A stretch of DNA of 64,000 bases. It comes from Bacillota bacterium (GTDB lineage Bacteria > Bacillota > Clostridia > Acetivibrionales > DTU013). The DNA is taken from contig JAEXNT010000010.1 of the NCBI GenBank assembly GCA_023439545.1, forward strand, positions 1 through 64,000, written 5' to 3'. Made by a program: the position numbers and the translations under genes. Shown in pieces: positions 8,796 to 18,518 of this stretch (position 1 is its first letter; every line of letters starts with the position of its first letter). Under the pieces are notes generated by a model that searched no databases, was not told where the DNA came from, and saw nothing but the letters and a program-made list of their open reading frames with translations.

Positions 8796-10871
8796 ATGCC
8801 GGACGGATATGGACCGATAAGTAAAAAATACGGCGCTTTTATTCATGGAGGGGACTATAATCCGGATCAGTGGATCGAAACCCCTGAGATATGGGACGAA
8901 GATATGCGGCTGATGAAGCTTGCAAACTGTAATGAAATGACTTTGGGTATTTTCTCATGGTCGCGTATTGAACCCGAGGAGGGCAGATTTGACTTCGGCT
9001 GGCTCGATACTATAATGGATAAGCTTGCCGATAACGGCGCTTACGCCGTACTTGCCACACCAACCGGCGCAAGGCCTGCATGGATGTCGCAGAAATACCC
9101 CGAGGTGCTGAGAGTACAGGCCAACAGACAGAGGAACCTGCATGGGCAGCGTCACAACCACTGCTTCACGTCGCCGGTCTACCGTGAAAAGGCCGGAATC
9201 ATAAACCGCAAGCTCGCCGAAAGGTATAAGGATCACCCGGCATTGCTGGTATGGCATATTTCGAACGAATACGGGGGAGAATGCCACTGCGAGCTTTGCC
9301 AGGAGGCATTTAGAAACTGGCTGCGCAGAAAATACCATAATGATCTGAACGAATTGAATCATGCCTGGTGGACGGGCTTCTGGAGCCATCGTTTTACTGA
9401 CTGGTCGCAGATAGAATCGCCCGCGCCACATGGAGAGAATATCGTACATGGACATAATCTGGATTGGAAACGATTTGTGACAGACCAGACCATCGACTTC
9501 TTCCTGAATGAAATCAAACCGCTGAAGGAGATCACACCCGATATCCCCGTGACTACAAACTTAATGGGAACTTATCCGGGGCTCGATTACTGGAAGCTTG
9601 CAAAGGAACTGGACGTGGTATCCTGGGACAACTACCCTGATTGGCATAATGATTACCGGAAAACCTGGGAGTTGGCTTCGGACATTTCGTTTGTGCATGA
9701 TCTGAACCGTTCGCTGAAAGGCGGGAAGCCGTTCATGCTGATGGAAAGCACTCCGAGCCTCGTAAACTGGAAGCCTGTCAACAAGCTTAAAAGACCGGGT
9801 ATGCATATGCTTTCCTCATTACAGGCGGTTGCACATGGCTCTGATACGGTACAGTACTTCCAGTGGAGAAAGAGCCGCGGCGCGTCTGAAAAGCTTCATG
9901 GAGCGGTGGTCGACCACTGTGGGCATGAAAACACGCGGGTGTTCGGCGATGTTGCCGCTTTAGGAGAAGCTTTGAGAAAGCTGGATGACGTTATAGGCAC
10001 TACGGTTCATCCCAAGGTCGCAGTGATGTTCGATTGGGAAAACAGGTGGGCGCTGGAAGACGCGCAGGGCTTCTCACAGGACAGGCGGAATTACGAGCAG
10101 ACCTGCAAAAATCATTATAAGGCATTCTGGAACAAGGGAGTGCCGGTTAATATCATAAATATGGATTGCGAGCTGTCACAGTATAAACTGGTAGTTGCGC
10201 CAATGATGTACATGGTCAGACCCGGAGCGGGCGAGAGGATTGAAGCCTTCGTCAGAGACGGGGGGACGTTTGTTACGACGTATGCAACAGGATATGTCGA
10301 CGAAAATGACCTCTGTTTCCTGGGGGGATTCCCGGGGCCGTTGCGCAAGGTCATGGGTATTTGGGCGGAAGAGATAGACAGCCTGTATGACGGCGAAGGT
10401 AATGCGATACGGATGATGGAAGGGGATTTCCCGGGACTTCAGGGAGACTATAAAGCAGAGGATTTCTGCGAACTGATACACGCTGAGACGGCTAAAGCCC
10501 TGGGCGCCTACAAGGAAGATTTTTATGCGGGCAGACCTGCGCTGACTGTCAATTCGTTCGGCAAAGGCAAGGCTTATTACATGGCTTCCAGGTTTGAAGA
10601 CAGCTTCCTGCAAGGCTTTTATTCCTCACTGATCAAGCAGCTTGGGATCAAACGTGTCCTGGACATGGAGCTTCCTGTCGGAGTAACTGCCCAGATGAGG
10701 ACCGACGGAAAAAATGAGTACGTGTTCCTGATGAATTTCTCCGAGGAGCCTAATTCCATCGATATGGGAAGAAAAAAAACAGAGGAGCTTTTATCCGGTA
10801 AAACCCTTTCTGGGCTTGTTACGCTGAAGCCTTATGAAACCGCGATACTGAAGCGGGCGGCTGGTAAGTAG
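8796..10871 (+). CDS. Beta-galactosidase, glycoside hydrolase family 42
   Basis: A 691-residue intracellular GH42 enzyme hydrolyses beta-galactosides. The acid/base Glu158 lies in HISNEYGG and the nucleophile Glu317 in LMESTPS. The zinc-site cysteines of the family are present (Cys123, Cys163, Cys165, Cys168). A trimerisation/Rossmann-like middle domain (about 390-600) and a small beta domain complete it. I use the ATG at 8796 because GGGAGG lies 8 bases upstream, while the in-frame ATGs at 8766 and 8772 lack a site. It stands alone, and a palindromic repeat follows the stop. Confidence 0.92.
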   Translation: MPDGYGPISKKYGAFIHGGDYNPDQWIETPEIWDEDMRLMKLANCNEMTLGIFSWSRIEPEEGRFDFGWLDTIMDKLADNGAYAVLATPTGARPAWMSQKYPEVLRVQANRQRNLHGQRHNHCFTSPVYREKAGIINRKLAERYKDHPALLVWHISNEYGGECHCELCQEAFRNWLRRKYHNDLNELNHAWWTGFWSHRFTDWSQIESPAPHGENIVHGHNLDWKRFVTDQTIDFFLNEIKPLKEITPDIPVTTNLMGTYPGLDYWKLAKELDVVSWDNYPDWHNDYRKTWELASDISFVHDLNRSLKGGKPFMLMESTPSLVNWKPVNKLKRPGMHMLSSLQAVAHGSDTVQYFQWRKSRGASEKLHGAVVDHCGHENTRVFGDVAALGEALRKLDDVIGTTVHPKVAVMFDWENRWALEDAQGFSQDRRNYEQTCKNHYKAFWNKGVPVNIINMDCELSQYKLVVAPMMYMVRPGAGERIEAFVRDGGTFVTTYATGYVDENDLCFLGGFPGPLRKVMGIWAEEIDSLYDGEGNAIRMMEGDFPGLQGDYKAEDFCELIHAETAKALGAYKEDFYAGRPALTVNSFGKGKAYYMASRFEDSFLQGFYSSLIKQLGIKRVLDMELPVGVTAQMRTDGKNEYVFLMNFSEEPNSIDMGRKKTEELLSGKTLSGLVTLKPYETAILKRAAGK

Positions 10872-10876
10872 GCATC

Positions 10877-10927
10877 GAAACAGGGGACGCGAACGGGGGG
10901 TGCACTTCTGAACCGTCTCCCTGTTTC
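10877..10927. repeat. Intergenic palindromic repeat, GAAACA...TGTTTC family
   Basis: GAAACAGGGGACG (from 10877) pairs with CGTCTCCCTGTTTC (to 10927). It lies 5 bp after the GH42 stop and is related to copies at 2215 and 18842. Confidence 0.55.
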
Positions 10928-11097
10928 ATATTACAATTATGGAATATTTAAATAGAGACAAGCGCCCAAATATTCATGTTATGATAGGCCTGCTATTTTG
11001 TAATTGACTTGCGGCTTTCCACAATATAACATTAGCTAAAACGATAGTATGCCTTCGCCTTTATCGGGCGGATGGCAGTATCCAAGGAGGCGATCTT

Positions 11098-11586
11098 ATG
11101 AGAAGAAAGGACAGGGAAGTATCAGGCAAAGAGGAAATCAAGGGTATTATCGAAAGGTGCATGGTATGTCACCTTGCCATGGTGGATAAAGGTTTGCCCT
11201 ATGTTGTTCCCCTTAATTTCGGATATACGCTTGATGATAATTCGCTTACTTTGTTTTTTCACAGCGCAAAGGCAGGACGCAAGCTCGATATACTTAAGGA
11301 AAACAATGCCGTGTGCTTTGAAATGACTTGTGAAGGTAAGCTGGGGCATATCGAGGACCCATGCAATTCAGGCTATTGCTATGAAAGCGTTCATGGGTTC
11401 GGACGTGCCGAGTTTGTAGAGGACATCGGTGAAAAGTGCAATGCCCTTGCATTGATGGTAAAGCATCTTTCGAAGCAGAATTTCGTTTTTTCAGAAAAAC
11501 AAGCCAATAGTGTTTGTGTATTCAAGGTAGTGTCAACGGATTTTACCGGCAAGAGAAAGCCGAATCCAAACGGACAGACAGAGTAA
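11098..11586 (+). CDS. NimA-like pyridoxamine 5'-phosphate oxidase-family flavoprotein
   Basis: A 162-residue protein has the split-barrel flavin-binding fold of the pyridoxamine phosphate oxidase group. The start, RRKDREVSGKEEIKGII, and the VCHLAMVDKGLPYVVPLNFGY strand are typical of the NimA subgroup, named from 5-nitroimidazole reductases, though many members have unknown substrates. A CVFKV strand and a short basic tail end the protein. AAGGAGG lies about 7 bases before the ATG. It is probably cotranscribed with the GNAT gene 19 bp downstream. Confidence 0.82.
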   Translation: MRRKDREVSGKEEIKGIIERCMVCHLAMVDKGLPYVVPLNFGYTLDDNSLTLFFHSAKAGRKLDILKENNAVCFEMTCEGKLGHIEDPCNSGYCYESVHGFGRAEFVEDIGEKCNALALMVKHLSKQNFVFSEKQANSVCVFKVVSTDFTGKRKPNPNGQTE

Positions 11587-11605
11587 GATTGTGAGGATTT
11601 TAACC

Positions 11606-12061
11606 ATGCACAGGATAAGACGGGCTAAATCAGAGGAAGCAGCTGTTCTGACAGATATTGCTGTGAGATCCGAAGCTTATTGGGGTTACGAACCTGAATT
11701 TATGGAAAGCTTCAGGAGGGCTTACAAGCTCACAGAAAGCTTTATAAACAAGAACCCGGTTTATGTTATTGAGGAGCAGGGAAGAATATTGGGATTTTAC
11801 GGTATTGTACCTGAAAAGGTGGTAGCAGAGCTGGAGTATTTTTATGTCGGTCCGGAATGCATCGGAAAAGGCTTGGGAAAACTCCTGTGGACTCATCTGG
11901 TCGGATATTGCAAAGAAAATGGGATAGCCGGGATCAGCCTGGTGACCAGCCCACAGGCCGTGGGATTTTACACTAAGCTCGGTGCTGAACAGGTGGGAGA
12001 GATAGAATCTCTAGTAAGGAAAGGGAGAATGGTCCCCAAGCTGGTCTGCGATTTTCAATAG
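11606..12061 (+). CDS. GNAT-family N-acetyltransferase
   Basis: A 151-residue protein has the GNAT fold. The acetyl-CoA pyrophosphate-binding loop is seen as GPECIGKGLGKLLW (about 85-98), followed by the GISLVTSPQAVGFYTKLGAEQVGE region typical of the family. The substrate is not predictable. The ATG at 11606 is preferred to the GTG at 11591, since GAGG lies 9 bases before it. It sits just after the NimA-like gene and probably shares its transcript. Confidence 0.82.
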   Translation: MHRIRRAKSEEAAVLTDIAVRSEAYWGYEPEFMESFRRAYKLTESFINKNPVYVIEEQGRILGFYGIVPEKVVAELEYFYVGPECIGKGLGKLLWTHLVGYCKENGIAGISLVTSPQAVGFYTKLGAEQVGEIESLVRKGRMVPKLVCDFQ

Positions 12062-12185
12062 TAAACGGACCATATCGCCCGGACAGAATTGCTGTATATT
12101 TGAATAACCTTGCCCAATATGACAGGCTGCTGTCAGGTGACATTTTGTAAACTGTAGTTGGCAATGAATGGGCGAGGTGCATAAC

Positions 12186-13271
12186 ATGGCGGTAAACACA
12201 TCGAAATGGACCAAAGGCGTGATAGAAAGATATGCAGGCACAGGCATCCGGGGGTATGACGGCGACGGGGAAGAAGCAATCGCGGCCAGGCTCGGGGGAC
12301 CTGCGGGGCTGGCTGTAGATAGGGCTGACAATATATATGTTGCCGAATTTCATAATAATGTAATCAGAAAAATCGATTCAAAAACAGGCAGAATTTCTAC
12401 CATAGCAGGATGCGGCCTTAAAGGCTCAGAGGGCGATGGCGGTCCGGCGGTCTGTGCACGGCTTAACGGGCCTGAAGGCGTATTCGTGGATAGTTCGGGA
12501 AATATCTACATAGCAGACACTTACAATCATAAATTACGCAAAATAGACGCGCAGACAGGAGCCATCCGTACCATAGCAGGAACAGGTCACTCAGGTTATG
12601 ACGGCGACGGTATGAAAGCGGTTGATACGAGATTGGATCAGCCTTCGGGTGTCGTTGCGGATTCTAAAGGGAACGTATATTTCAACGATTATAAAAACGA
12701 CAGAGTGAGAAAGATCGATACAGACGGCTGCATCTCGACATACGCAGGCACAGGTATCCCTGGTTACAGCGGCGACGGAGGACCTGCGGACAGAGCTGGG
12801 ATAAGCGACGTCTATGGATTGGCGATTGACAGATTTGATAACATCTATATCATGGATAGCTTGAATTTTGCCGTAAGAAAAGTTGACTCTGCAAACGGAA
12901 TGATATCCACTGTTATTGGAAAGGGGAAGCCGGGAGAGATCGTCGAATATGAAACAATCGGTAACAGCTATATCGGCGGGCCGCTGCATGAAAAAGGAAC
13001 CATAGGGGTAGAAGCCCCCCATGCGGTCGATGTCGACCAAAGAGGAAATATTTTTATCGCGGATACAGGCTCGAACCGTATACGGATGGCCGATATACAG
13101 CGCGATTTGGTTTATACTGTCGCGGGAAACGGGAACAGGGGCAATTCGGGCGACGGAGGAATCGCTCCTGCCGCATGCCTCAATGTTCATGGCTTGAGGA
13201 TGGACTCGAAGGATAATTTATATTTTGTTGATTTCCTGAGCCATGTAGTAAGGGTAATAAGGTTCGGGTAA
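12186..13271 (+). CDS. NHL-repeat beta-propeller protein
   Basis: A 361-residue protein consists almost wholly of about six NHL-type blades. Each has a GLAVDxxxNIYVAD-like strand, an N-x-x-(I/V)RK(I/V)D turn and a (T/S)IAGTGxxGYDGDG loop. Such propellers bind ligands or proteins, and close relatives are annotated as teneurin-like NHL proteins of unknown role. No signal peptide or membrane segment is visible, so it is probably cytoplasmic. The start at 12186 follows GAGGTG by 6 bases; the upstream ATG at 12168 has no site. Confidence 0.82.
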   Translation: MAVNTSKWTKGVIERYAGTGIRGYDGDGEEAIAARLGGPAGLAVDRADNIYVAEFHNNVIRKIDSKTGRISTIAGCGLKGSEGDGGPAVCARLNGPEGVFVDSSGNIYIADTYNHKLRKIDAQTGAIRTIAGTGHSGYDGDGMKAVDTRLDQPSGVVADSKGNVYFNDYKNDRVRKIDTDGCISTYAGTGIPGYSGDGGPADRAGISDVYGLAIDRFDNIYIMDSLNFAVRKVDSANGMISTVIGKGKPGEIVEYETIGNSYIGGPLHEKGTIGVEAPHAVDVDQRGNIFIADTGSNRIRMADIQRDLVYTVAGNGNRGNSGDGGIAPAACLNVHGLRMDSKDNLYFVDFLSHVVRVIRFG

Positions 13272-13340
13272 GGTTGCGCTTTGACCGGGTGTTACGCGTA
13301 ATAAAAATTAGTTTGAGAGCGGTTCTTCGAGTCGGAGGTC

Positions 13341-13379
13341 GGAAATGGGAAGTGGGACACAGTCCCTGTTCCCATTTCC
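13341..13379. repeat. Intergenic palindrome
   Basis: GGAAATGGGAA pairs with TTCCCATTTCC around a GTGGGAC...GTCCC-containing loop. It lies between the convergent NHL and gatB genes, just before their shared terminator. Confidence 0.55.
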
Positions 13380-13396
13380 CACTCCTGTAGAATAAA

Positions 13397-13427
13397 AAAG
13401 CGGCTTTCTTTATGAGTAAGCCGCTTT
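13397..13427. terminator. Bidirectional terminator after NHL gene and gatB
   Basis: AAAGCGGCTT (13397-13406) pairs with AAGCCGCTTT (13418-13427). It has A- and T-rich flanks on both sides, between convergent genes. Confidence 0.85.
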
Positions 13428-13439
13428 CTATTTGCCTGT

Positions 13440-14870
13440 TTACTGCAGCATTTCGGTCAGGAGCTCCTGTATGATGACAGGATTGCCCTTACCTGAGGTC
13501 TTTTTCATCACCTGGCCGACCATAGCCTGAATGACCGCTGTTTTGCCCTTTTTATAATCGGAAACCAGCTTCGGCTGTTCGTTTACGACCTGCAGGGCGA
13601 ATTCGCGTAGCGCGTCCTTATCGTTTATCTGCTCCAGCCCTTCCTTACGTATGAGCTCTACAGGATCCTGATCCTTTTCCCAAAGCATATTCAAGACCTT
13701 TTTGCACGTGCTGCTGTTTATTTTTCCTTCTCCTGCCATTTGCGCCAGCCTGGCAAAATTATCGGAAGAAACGGGTATGTTTACTTCGTCCTGAGGCAGC
13801 AGGCGCATTACTTCCGTCTGGAGCAGGCTTGCCGCAAGCATCGGATAATCGGTTCTCCTCACTGCCGCTTCAAAATAATCGGCGATCTCTTTCCGGCTCG
13901 TGAGCTGCTCTGCCGCATACGAGGTCAGGCAGTAGCGTTCCATGTATTCGCGCTTGCGCTGGTCCGGAAGCACCGGGATCCGGGCGTTCAGATCCTGAAG
14001 CATTTTGTCGGATATGCGGATCGGAGCAAGGTCCGGATCGGGGAAATAGCGGTAGTCGTTAGCGTCCTCCTTACGGCGCATGGAAAAGGTTTTGCCCGTA
14101 TTCTGGTCGAAACGCCGCGTTTCCTGTACAATAGCCTCGTCTGCTTCCACAGCCTCCACCTGGCGTTGAAATTCGTATTCTATAGCCTTTATAATGAATT
14201 GGAAGCTATTGAGGTTCTTCATTTCCGTGCGGGTCCCTAAGGCCTTTTCGCCCTTCTTGCGTACCGAAAGGTTGACATCGCACCGCATTGAGCCCTCGTT
14301 CATCCTGCAGTCAGATATGCCGGTATACAGGATGATCGCGCGCAGCTTCTGAAGATAAGCTCTGGCTTCTTCCGCCGAGCGGAGGTCAGGCTCTGAAACT
14401 ATCTCGATCAGGGGAACGCCGCAACGATTGCAGTCAATGAAGGTGCCTTTACCGTCAGCATGCAGCAGCTTGCCTGCATCCTCCTCTATATGGATGCGCG
14501 TGATCCCGATGCGCTTGCTCGTATTGTTTTCGGTTTCGATATCGATGTAGCCGTTCCGGCAGAGCGGCAGATCATACTGCGATATCTGGTATGCTTTCGG
14601 CAGATCGGGATAAAAGTAGTTCTTACGGTCTTCCTTGGAAAACTGCGCTATCTGACAGTTGGTAGCAATGCCCGCCATAATGGCATAATTGACTACCTGC
14701 TCATTCAGTACCGGAAGCGTCCCGGGCATGCCCATGCACACAGGGCAGCACTGTGTATTGGGCTCCGCTCCATAGGCGGTGGGACAGCTGCAAAATATCT
14801 TTGTGGCCGTTTTAAGCTCTACGTGTACTTCAAGGCCAATGACCATTTCATAATCGTTGATTGTCGCCAT
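13440..14870 (-). CDS. gatB: Asp-tRNA(Asn)/Glu-tRNA(Gln) amidotransferase subunit B
   Basis: The 476-residue GatB subunit binds the misacylated tRNA, activates the carboxyl group by phosphorylation and receives ammonia from GatA. The signature EVHVELKTATKIFCSCP with zinc-type cysteines near the N-terminus, the NRCGVPLIEIVSEPD block (about 155-170) and the C-terminal YqeY-like helical tail are all present, and the length is standard. Its ATG overlaps the gatA stop by one base (TAATG), so translation is coupled. It is the last gene of the aspS::gatC-gatA-gatB operon. Confidence 0.97.
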   Translation of the reverse strand: MATINDYEMVIGLEVHVELKTATKIFCSCPTAYGAEPNTQCCPVCMGMPGTLPVLNEQVVNYAIMAGIATNCQIAQFSKEDRKNYFYPDLPKAYQISQYDLPLCRNGYIDIETENNTSKRIGITRIHIEEDAGKLLHADGKGTFIDCNRCGVPLIEIVSEPDLRSAEEARAYLQKLRAIILYTGISDCRMNEGSMRCDVNLSVRKKGEKALGTRTEMKNLNSFQFIIKAIEYEFQRQVEAVEADEAIVQETRRFDQNTGKTFSMRRKEDANDYRYFPDPDLAPIRISDKMLQDLNARIPVLPDQRKREYMERYCLTSYAAEQLTSRKEIADYFEAAVRRTDYPMLAASLLQTEVMRLLPQDEVNIPVSSDNFARLAQMAGEGKINSSTCKKVLNMLWEKDQDPVELIRKEGLEQINDKDALREFALQVVNEQPKLVSDYKKGKTAVIQAMVGQVMKKTSGKGNPVIIQELLTEMLQ

Positions 14871-16372
14871 TATGATCTGCCTCCTTCAGATGTTTTAGAG
14901 GTTATCCGCACCTCAGACGCTAAACATCTTTCTTTCATGCTCTGTTCAAATGCATAGGCGGCGCGGTAAAGAGTCGCTTCTCCAAAGGCTTTGCCGATGA
15001 GCTGCATGCCGATGGGCAGTCCCCTCGGATCCTCGCCGCATGGTATTGACAATGATGGAACTCCCGCAATATTTATAGGAACTGTAAATATGTCGCCAAG
15101 ATACATTTCAAGCGGATTTCCTGTCTTTTCTCCGAGTTTGTACGCCGTAGTAGGGGAGACGGGAGAAAGAATAAAATCATATTTGTCAAAGATCGTATTC
15201 AGGTCATTCACGATCAACGTACGGACCTGTAGCGCCTTTTTGTAATATGCGTCGTAATAACCCGCGCTGAGCACGAAGCTCCCCAGCATGATACGCCGCT
15301 TAACTTCCTTGCCGAAGCCCTCGCTTCGCGTCATCCTGTAAAGCTCGTCCATATCTTCGTAGCCTTTCGCGCGATAACCATATTTCACGCCGTCGAACCG
15401 GGCCAGGTTGGACGAAGCTTCAGCGCTGGATATGACGTAGTATGCCGGCAGCGCGTACTCGAGACTGGGCAGTGACACTTCATCCACGCACGCTCCCAGC
15501 TTTTCATACTGCTTTGCAGCGTCCAGAACGGACTTTTTGATATCGGGGGATATCCCTTCGGCGAAATACTCTTTTGGCAGCGCTATATGAAAGCCTTCTA
15601 CGCCTTTTTCAATGCCCGAGGTAAAATCATTCAGCGGATGAGCCACTGAAGTCGAATCGCGATGATCCTGGCCCGTTATGGCTTCGAGCACCAGTGCGGA
15701 ATCCCGCACGTCCTTGGTAAGAGGACCTATCTGATCCAACGAGGAGGCGAAGGCTATCAGGCCATATCGCGAAACGGCGCCATAAGTCGGCTTCATCCCG
15801 ACTACTCCGCAGAATGAAGCGGGCTGGCGGATTGAGCCGCCTGTATCTGAACCCAGGGTAAAGGCGGCCTCGTCGGCTGCTACGGCTGCGGCTGGGCCTC
15901 CGGAACTGCCCCCCGGGACATAGGCGGTATTCCTTGGATTCCTGGTTTTTTTGAAATGAGAATTCTCCGTAGAGGACCCCATTGCGAACTCGTCCATATT
16001 CAGTTTGCCTATGACAACTACATGGTTTGCCTTGAGTTTTTCCATTACTGTGGCGTCATAAGGCGGTACGAAATCTTCCAGTATTTTTGACGCACAGGTA
16101 GTAACGATGCCCTTTGTGCATATATTATCCTTGACTCCCGCCGGGATTCCGGCCAGCGGAGATAGCTCGACTCCTTCAGCGCGCAGCCTGTCGACACGCG
16201 AGGCCTGTTTGCGGGCAGTGTCGGAGGTAACGGTTATATAAGCCTGTATTTCGGGCTCTTTTGATGAAATTTCCTCAAGGTAGGCTTCGACGACCTCGGC
16301 GGAGGAAAGTGATTTTTTCTTCAATAATCGAGATATCTGAGAAACCGTCAACCCGGTAATTTTATCGGCCAT
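14870..16372 (-). CDS. gatA: Asp-tRNA(Asn)/Glu-tRNA(Gln) amidotransferase subunit A
   Basis: The 500-residue GatA is the glutaminase of the GatCAB complex and belongs to the amidase-signature family. The Ser-cisSer-Lys triad is visible: Lys in AGVKDNI (about residue 80), and the two serines in GGSSGGPAAAVA and SDTGGSIRQPASFCG. Ammonia released here is channelled to GatB to make Asn-tRNA or Gln-tRNA. It starts 18 bp after the aspS::gatC stop, with an AGGAGG site, and is coupled to gatB downstream. Confidence 0.97.
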   Translation of the reverse strand: MADKITGLTVSQISRLLKKKSLSSAEVVEAYLEEISSKEPEIQAYITVTSDTARKQASRVDRLRAEGVELSPLAGIPAGVKDNICTKGIVTTCASKILEDFVPPYDATVMEKLKANHVVVIGKLNMDEFAMGSSTENSHFKKTRNPRNTAYVPGGSSGGPAAAVAADEAAFTLGSDTGGSIRQPASFCGVVGMKPTYGAVSRYGLIAFASSLDQIGPLTKDVRDSALVLEAITGQDHRDSTSVAHPLNDFTSGIEKGVEGFHIALPKEYFAEGISPDIKKSVLDAAKQYEKLGACVDEVSLPSLEYALPAYYVISSAEASSNLARFDGVKYGYRAKGYEDMDELYRMTRSEGFGKEVKRRIMLGSFVLSAGYYDAYYKKALQVRTLIVNDLNTIFDKYDFILSPVSPTTAYKLGEKTGNPLEMYLGDIFTVPINIAGVPSLSIPCGEDPRGLPIGMQLIGKAFGEATLYRAAYAFEQSMKERCLASEVRITSKTSEGGRS

Positions 16373-16390
16373 TTTCCATATCCTCCTTTT

Positions 16391-18472
16391 CTATTCGACT
16401 ACCTGCGGTACAAAAATGAATCCGTCCTGCTTCTGCGGTGTGTTTTCCAGGAGCTGTTCCCGCTTGAAGGAAGTCTTGGGAACATCCTGTCGGAAAACGT
16501 TTTCGATCGGCATTATGTGGGCTGTTACCGGGACACCTGCCGTATCTATCCGGTCCAGTTGGTTTGCAAAAGCTATTATATCCTGCATTTCACGTTCCAT
16601 GACCGATTTTTCCTCATCGGAAAGGTTAAGCTTTGCCAGCGTCGCAACATTGTCCACGTTTATGGAGGGCGTCGGTTTGCGAGCGGACATTTTTTCCGTA
16701 CCGGCTTCGTTTTGGGCCATATTGAGTCCCAACAACTCGAGCTGTGCCGGATCTACCATGCCGGGAGCGTCGGACATGGGGCAGGAGGCGTCCTTGATTT
16801 TAGGGAAGGCGATTATATCGCGCAGGGATTCCGCATCGGTCATCAGCATAACCAGACGGTCAAGCCCGAAAGCGAAGCCTCCATGCGGCGGCGTCCCGTA
16901 TCTGAACGCGTCGATCATAAAACCGAAGCGCTTCCTGGTCTCTTCCGGAGTAAAGCCGAGCGCCTCGAACATTTTCTGCTGGACGTCCCTTCTGTGGATC
17001 CTTATGCTGCCGCTTCCGAGCTCAGTACCGTTGAGCACTACGTCATAAGCCTGCGAACGTACTTTTGCAGGGTCGCTGGTCAAATATTGAATATCTTCGA
17101 GGTAGGGCATAGTGAAAGGATGATGCGTGGCGATATAGCGTTTTTCCTCTTCCGAGTATTCGAATTCGGGGAAATCGGTAACCAGCAGGAACTTGTAATC
17201 ATCCTTTTTGCGAAGCTCCAGCATATCGGCCAGATATAACCTCAGTCCGCCCAAGGTACGGCATACGGTGCTGAATTTGTCGGCGCAGAACAGGATGAAA
17301 TCGCCAGGTTTCCCGTCAACGGTCCGAAGCAGTTCGTTCATTTCGGCTTCCGTGAAATACTTGGTCAGCACTGAGTAAAGCTCTCCGTTTTCTTTGACGG
17401 CGATCCAGGCCATACCCTTTGCGCCGAAGGAAACGGCCTTTTGCGTCAGTTCTTCTATAGTGCTGCGAGTAAAATCCGCGCAGCCCTTGACGTTGATGGC
17501 ACGGACCATTTCTCCGCGGTCTGCCGTATCACGGAAGACGGAGAAACTGCAACTCTTCATCATGCCGGTAAGATCGACAATGGGCAGCTCGAAGCGCAGA
17601 TCGGGCTTGTCGCTGCCATAGCGGTCCATAGACTCCTGCCATGTCAGGCGGGGGAAGGGTTCCGTAAAATCTATACCCTTGAGAGTCTTAAAGATATATT
17701 TGAAAAGCTTTTCCAGGTGCTGCAGGATATCCTCCTGTTCAACAAAGGACATTTCCATGTCCACCTGGGTGAATTCGGGCTGGCGGTCGGCTCGCAGATC
17801 CTCGTCACGGAAACAGCGTGCGAATTGATAATACTTGTCGATACCGCCAACCATCAAAAGCTGTTTGAAAATCTGGGGAGACTGGGGCAATGCATAAAAT
17901 GTCCCCTGATGCACGCGGCTGGGTACAAGGTAATCTCTGGCGCCCTCCGGAGTGCTCTTGTTAAGGATGGGTGTTTCGACCTCGATAAAGCCGTCGTTGT
18001 CCAGATAATCATGAACTATGCGGGATACCAGGTGACGGTAGCGAAGATTATCGAGTAATTCGGGCCTGCGTATATCGAGATAGCGATATTTCAACCGCAG
18101 GTCCTCACGGACCTTGCCGCCTTCCTCTATTGAAAATGGGATCGGATCCGCTTCGGAAATTATGTCGAGTTTATGGGCCGACAGCTCTATAGTTCCCGTC
18201 TCAAGCTTCGGATTGCGTGTTTCCTCGTCTCGCAGGCGGATATCTCCGCTTACGGAAATGACTGTTTCATTCCTGAAATGTTCTGCTGTTGAAAAATCCT
18301 CCGGCGAAAGGTTCTGTGCGTTGAAAACGACCTGCAGGATGCCTTCGCGGTCGCGCAGGTCTATAAAGATGACTCCGCCCATGTCGCGTTTGGTCTGGAC
18401 CCAGCCCATTGCTGTCACGGAACGGCCTATATCCTTTTCACTGAATGCGCCGCAGTACTCTGTTCTTTTCAT
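16391..18472 (-). CDS. aspS: Aspartyl-tRNA synthetase fused to GatC
   Basis: The 693-residue protein joins two enzymes. Residues 1-594 form a full bacterial-type AspRS: anticodon-binding OB fold (about 1-105), class II motif 2 (FRDEDLRADRQPEFTQ), a GAD insertion domain (about 280-420) and motif 3 (GFAFGLDRLVML). Residues 595-693 are a full GatC (VDNVATLAKLNLSDEEK...PIENVFRQDV). The fusion puts Asp-tRNA charging and the transamidase bridge subunit in one chain, suiting a non-discriminating AspRS that makes Asp-tRNA(Asn) for GatAB. Such fusions are known in some bacteria. The operon is headed by a T-box leader. Confidence 0.95.
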   Translation of the reverse strand: MKRTEYCGAFSEKDIGRSVTAMGWVQTKRDMGGVIFIDLRDREGILQVVFNAQNLSPEDFSTAEHFRNETVISVSGDIRLRDEETRNPKLETGTIELSAHKLDIISEADPIPFSIEEGGKVREDLRLKYRYLDIRRPELLDNLRYRHLVSRIVHDYLDNDGFIEVETPILNKSTPEGARDYLVPSRVHQGTFYALPQSPQIFKQLLMVGGIDKYYQFARCFRDEDLRADRQPEFTQVDMEMSFVEQEDILQHLEKLFKYIFKTLKGIDFTEPFPRLTWQESMDRYGSDKPDLRFELPIVDLTGMMKSCSFSVFRDTADRGEMVRAINVKGCADFTRSTIEELTQKAVSFGAKGMAWIAVKENGELYSVLTKYFTEAEMNELLRTVDGKPGDFILFCADKFSTVCRTLGGLRLYLADMLELRKKDDYKFLLVTDFPEFEYSEEEKRYIATHHPFTMPYLEDIQYLTSDPAKVRSQAYDVVLNGTELGSGSIRIHRRDVQQKMFEALGFTPEETRKRFGFMIDAFRYGTPPHGGFAFGLDRLVMLMTDAESLRDIIAFPKIKDASCPMSDAPGMVDPAQLELLGLNMAQNEAGTEKMSARKPTPSINVDNVATLAKLNLSDEEKSVMEREMQDIIAFANQLDRIDTAGVPVTAHIMPIENVFRQDVPKTSFKREQLLENTPQKQDGFIFVPQVVE

Positions 18473-18518
18473 AACACTCCTCCGTTCTAAATTAGTATTG
18501 TCAATCGGGAGATGTTAT

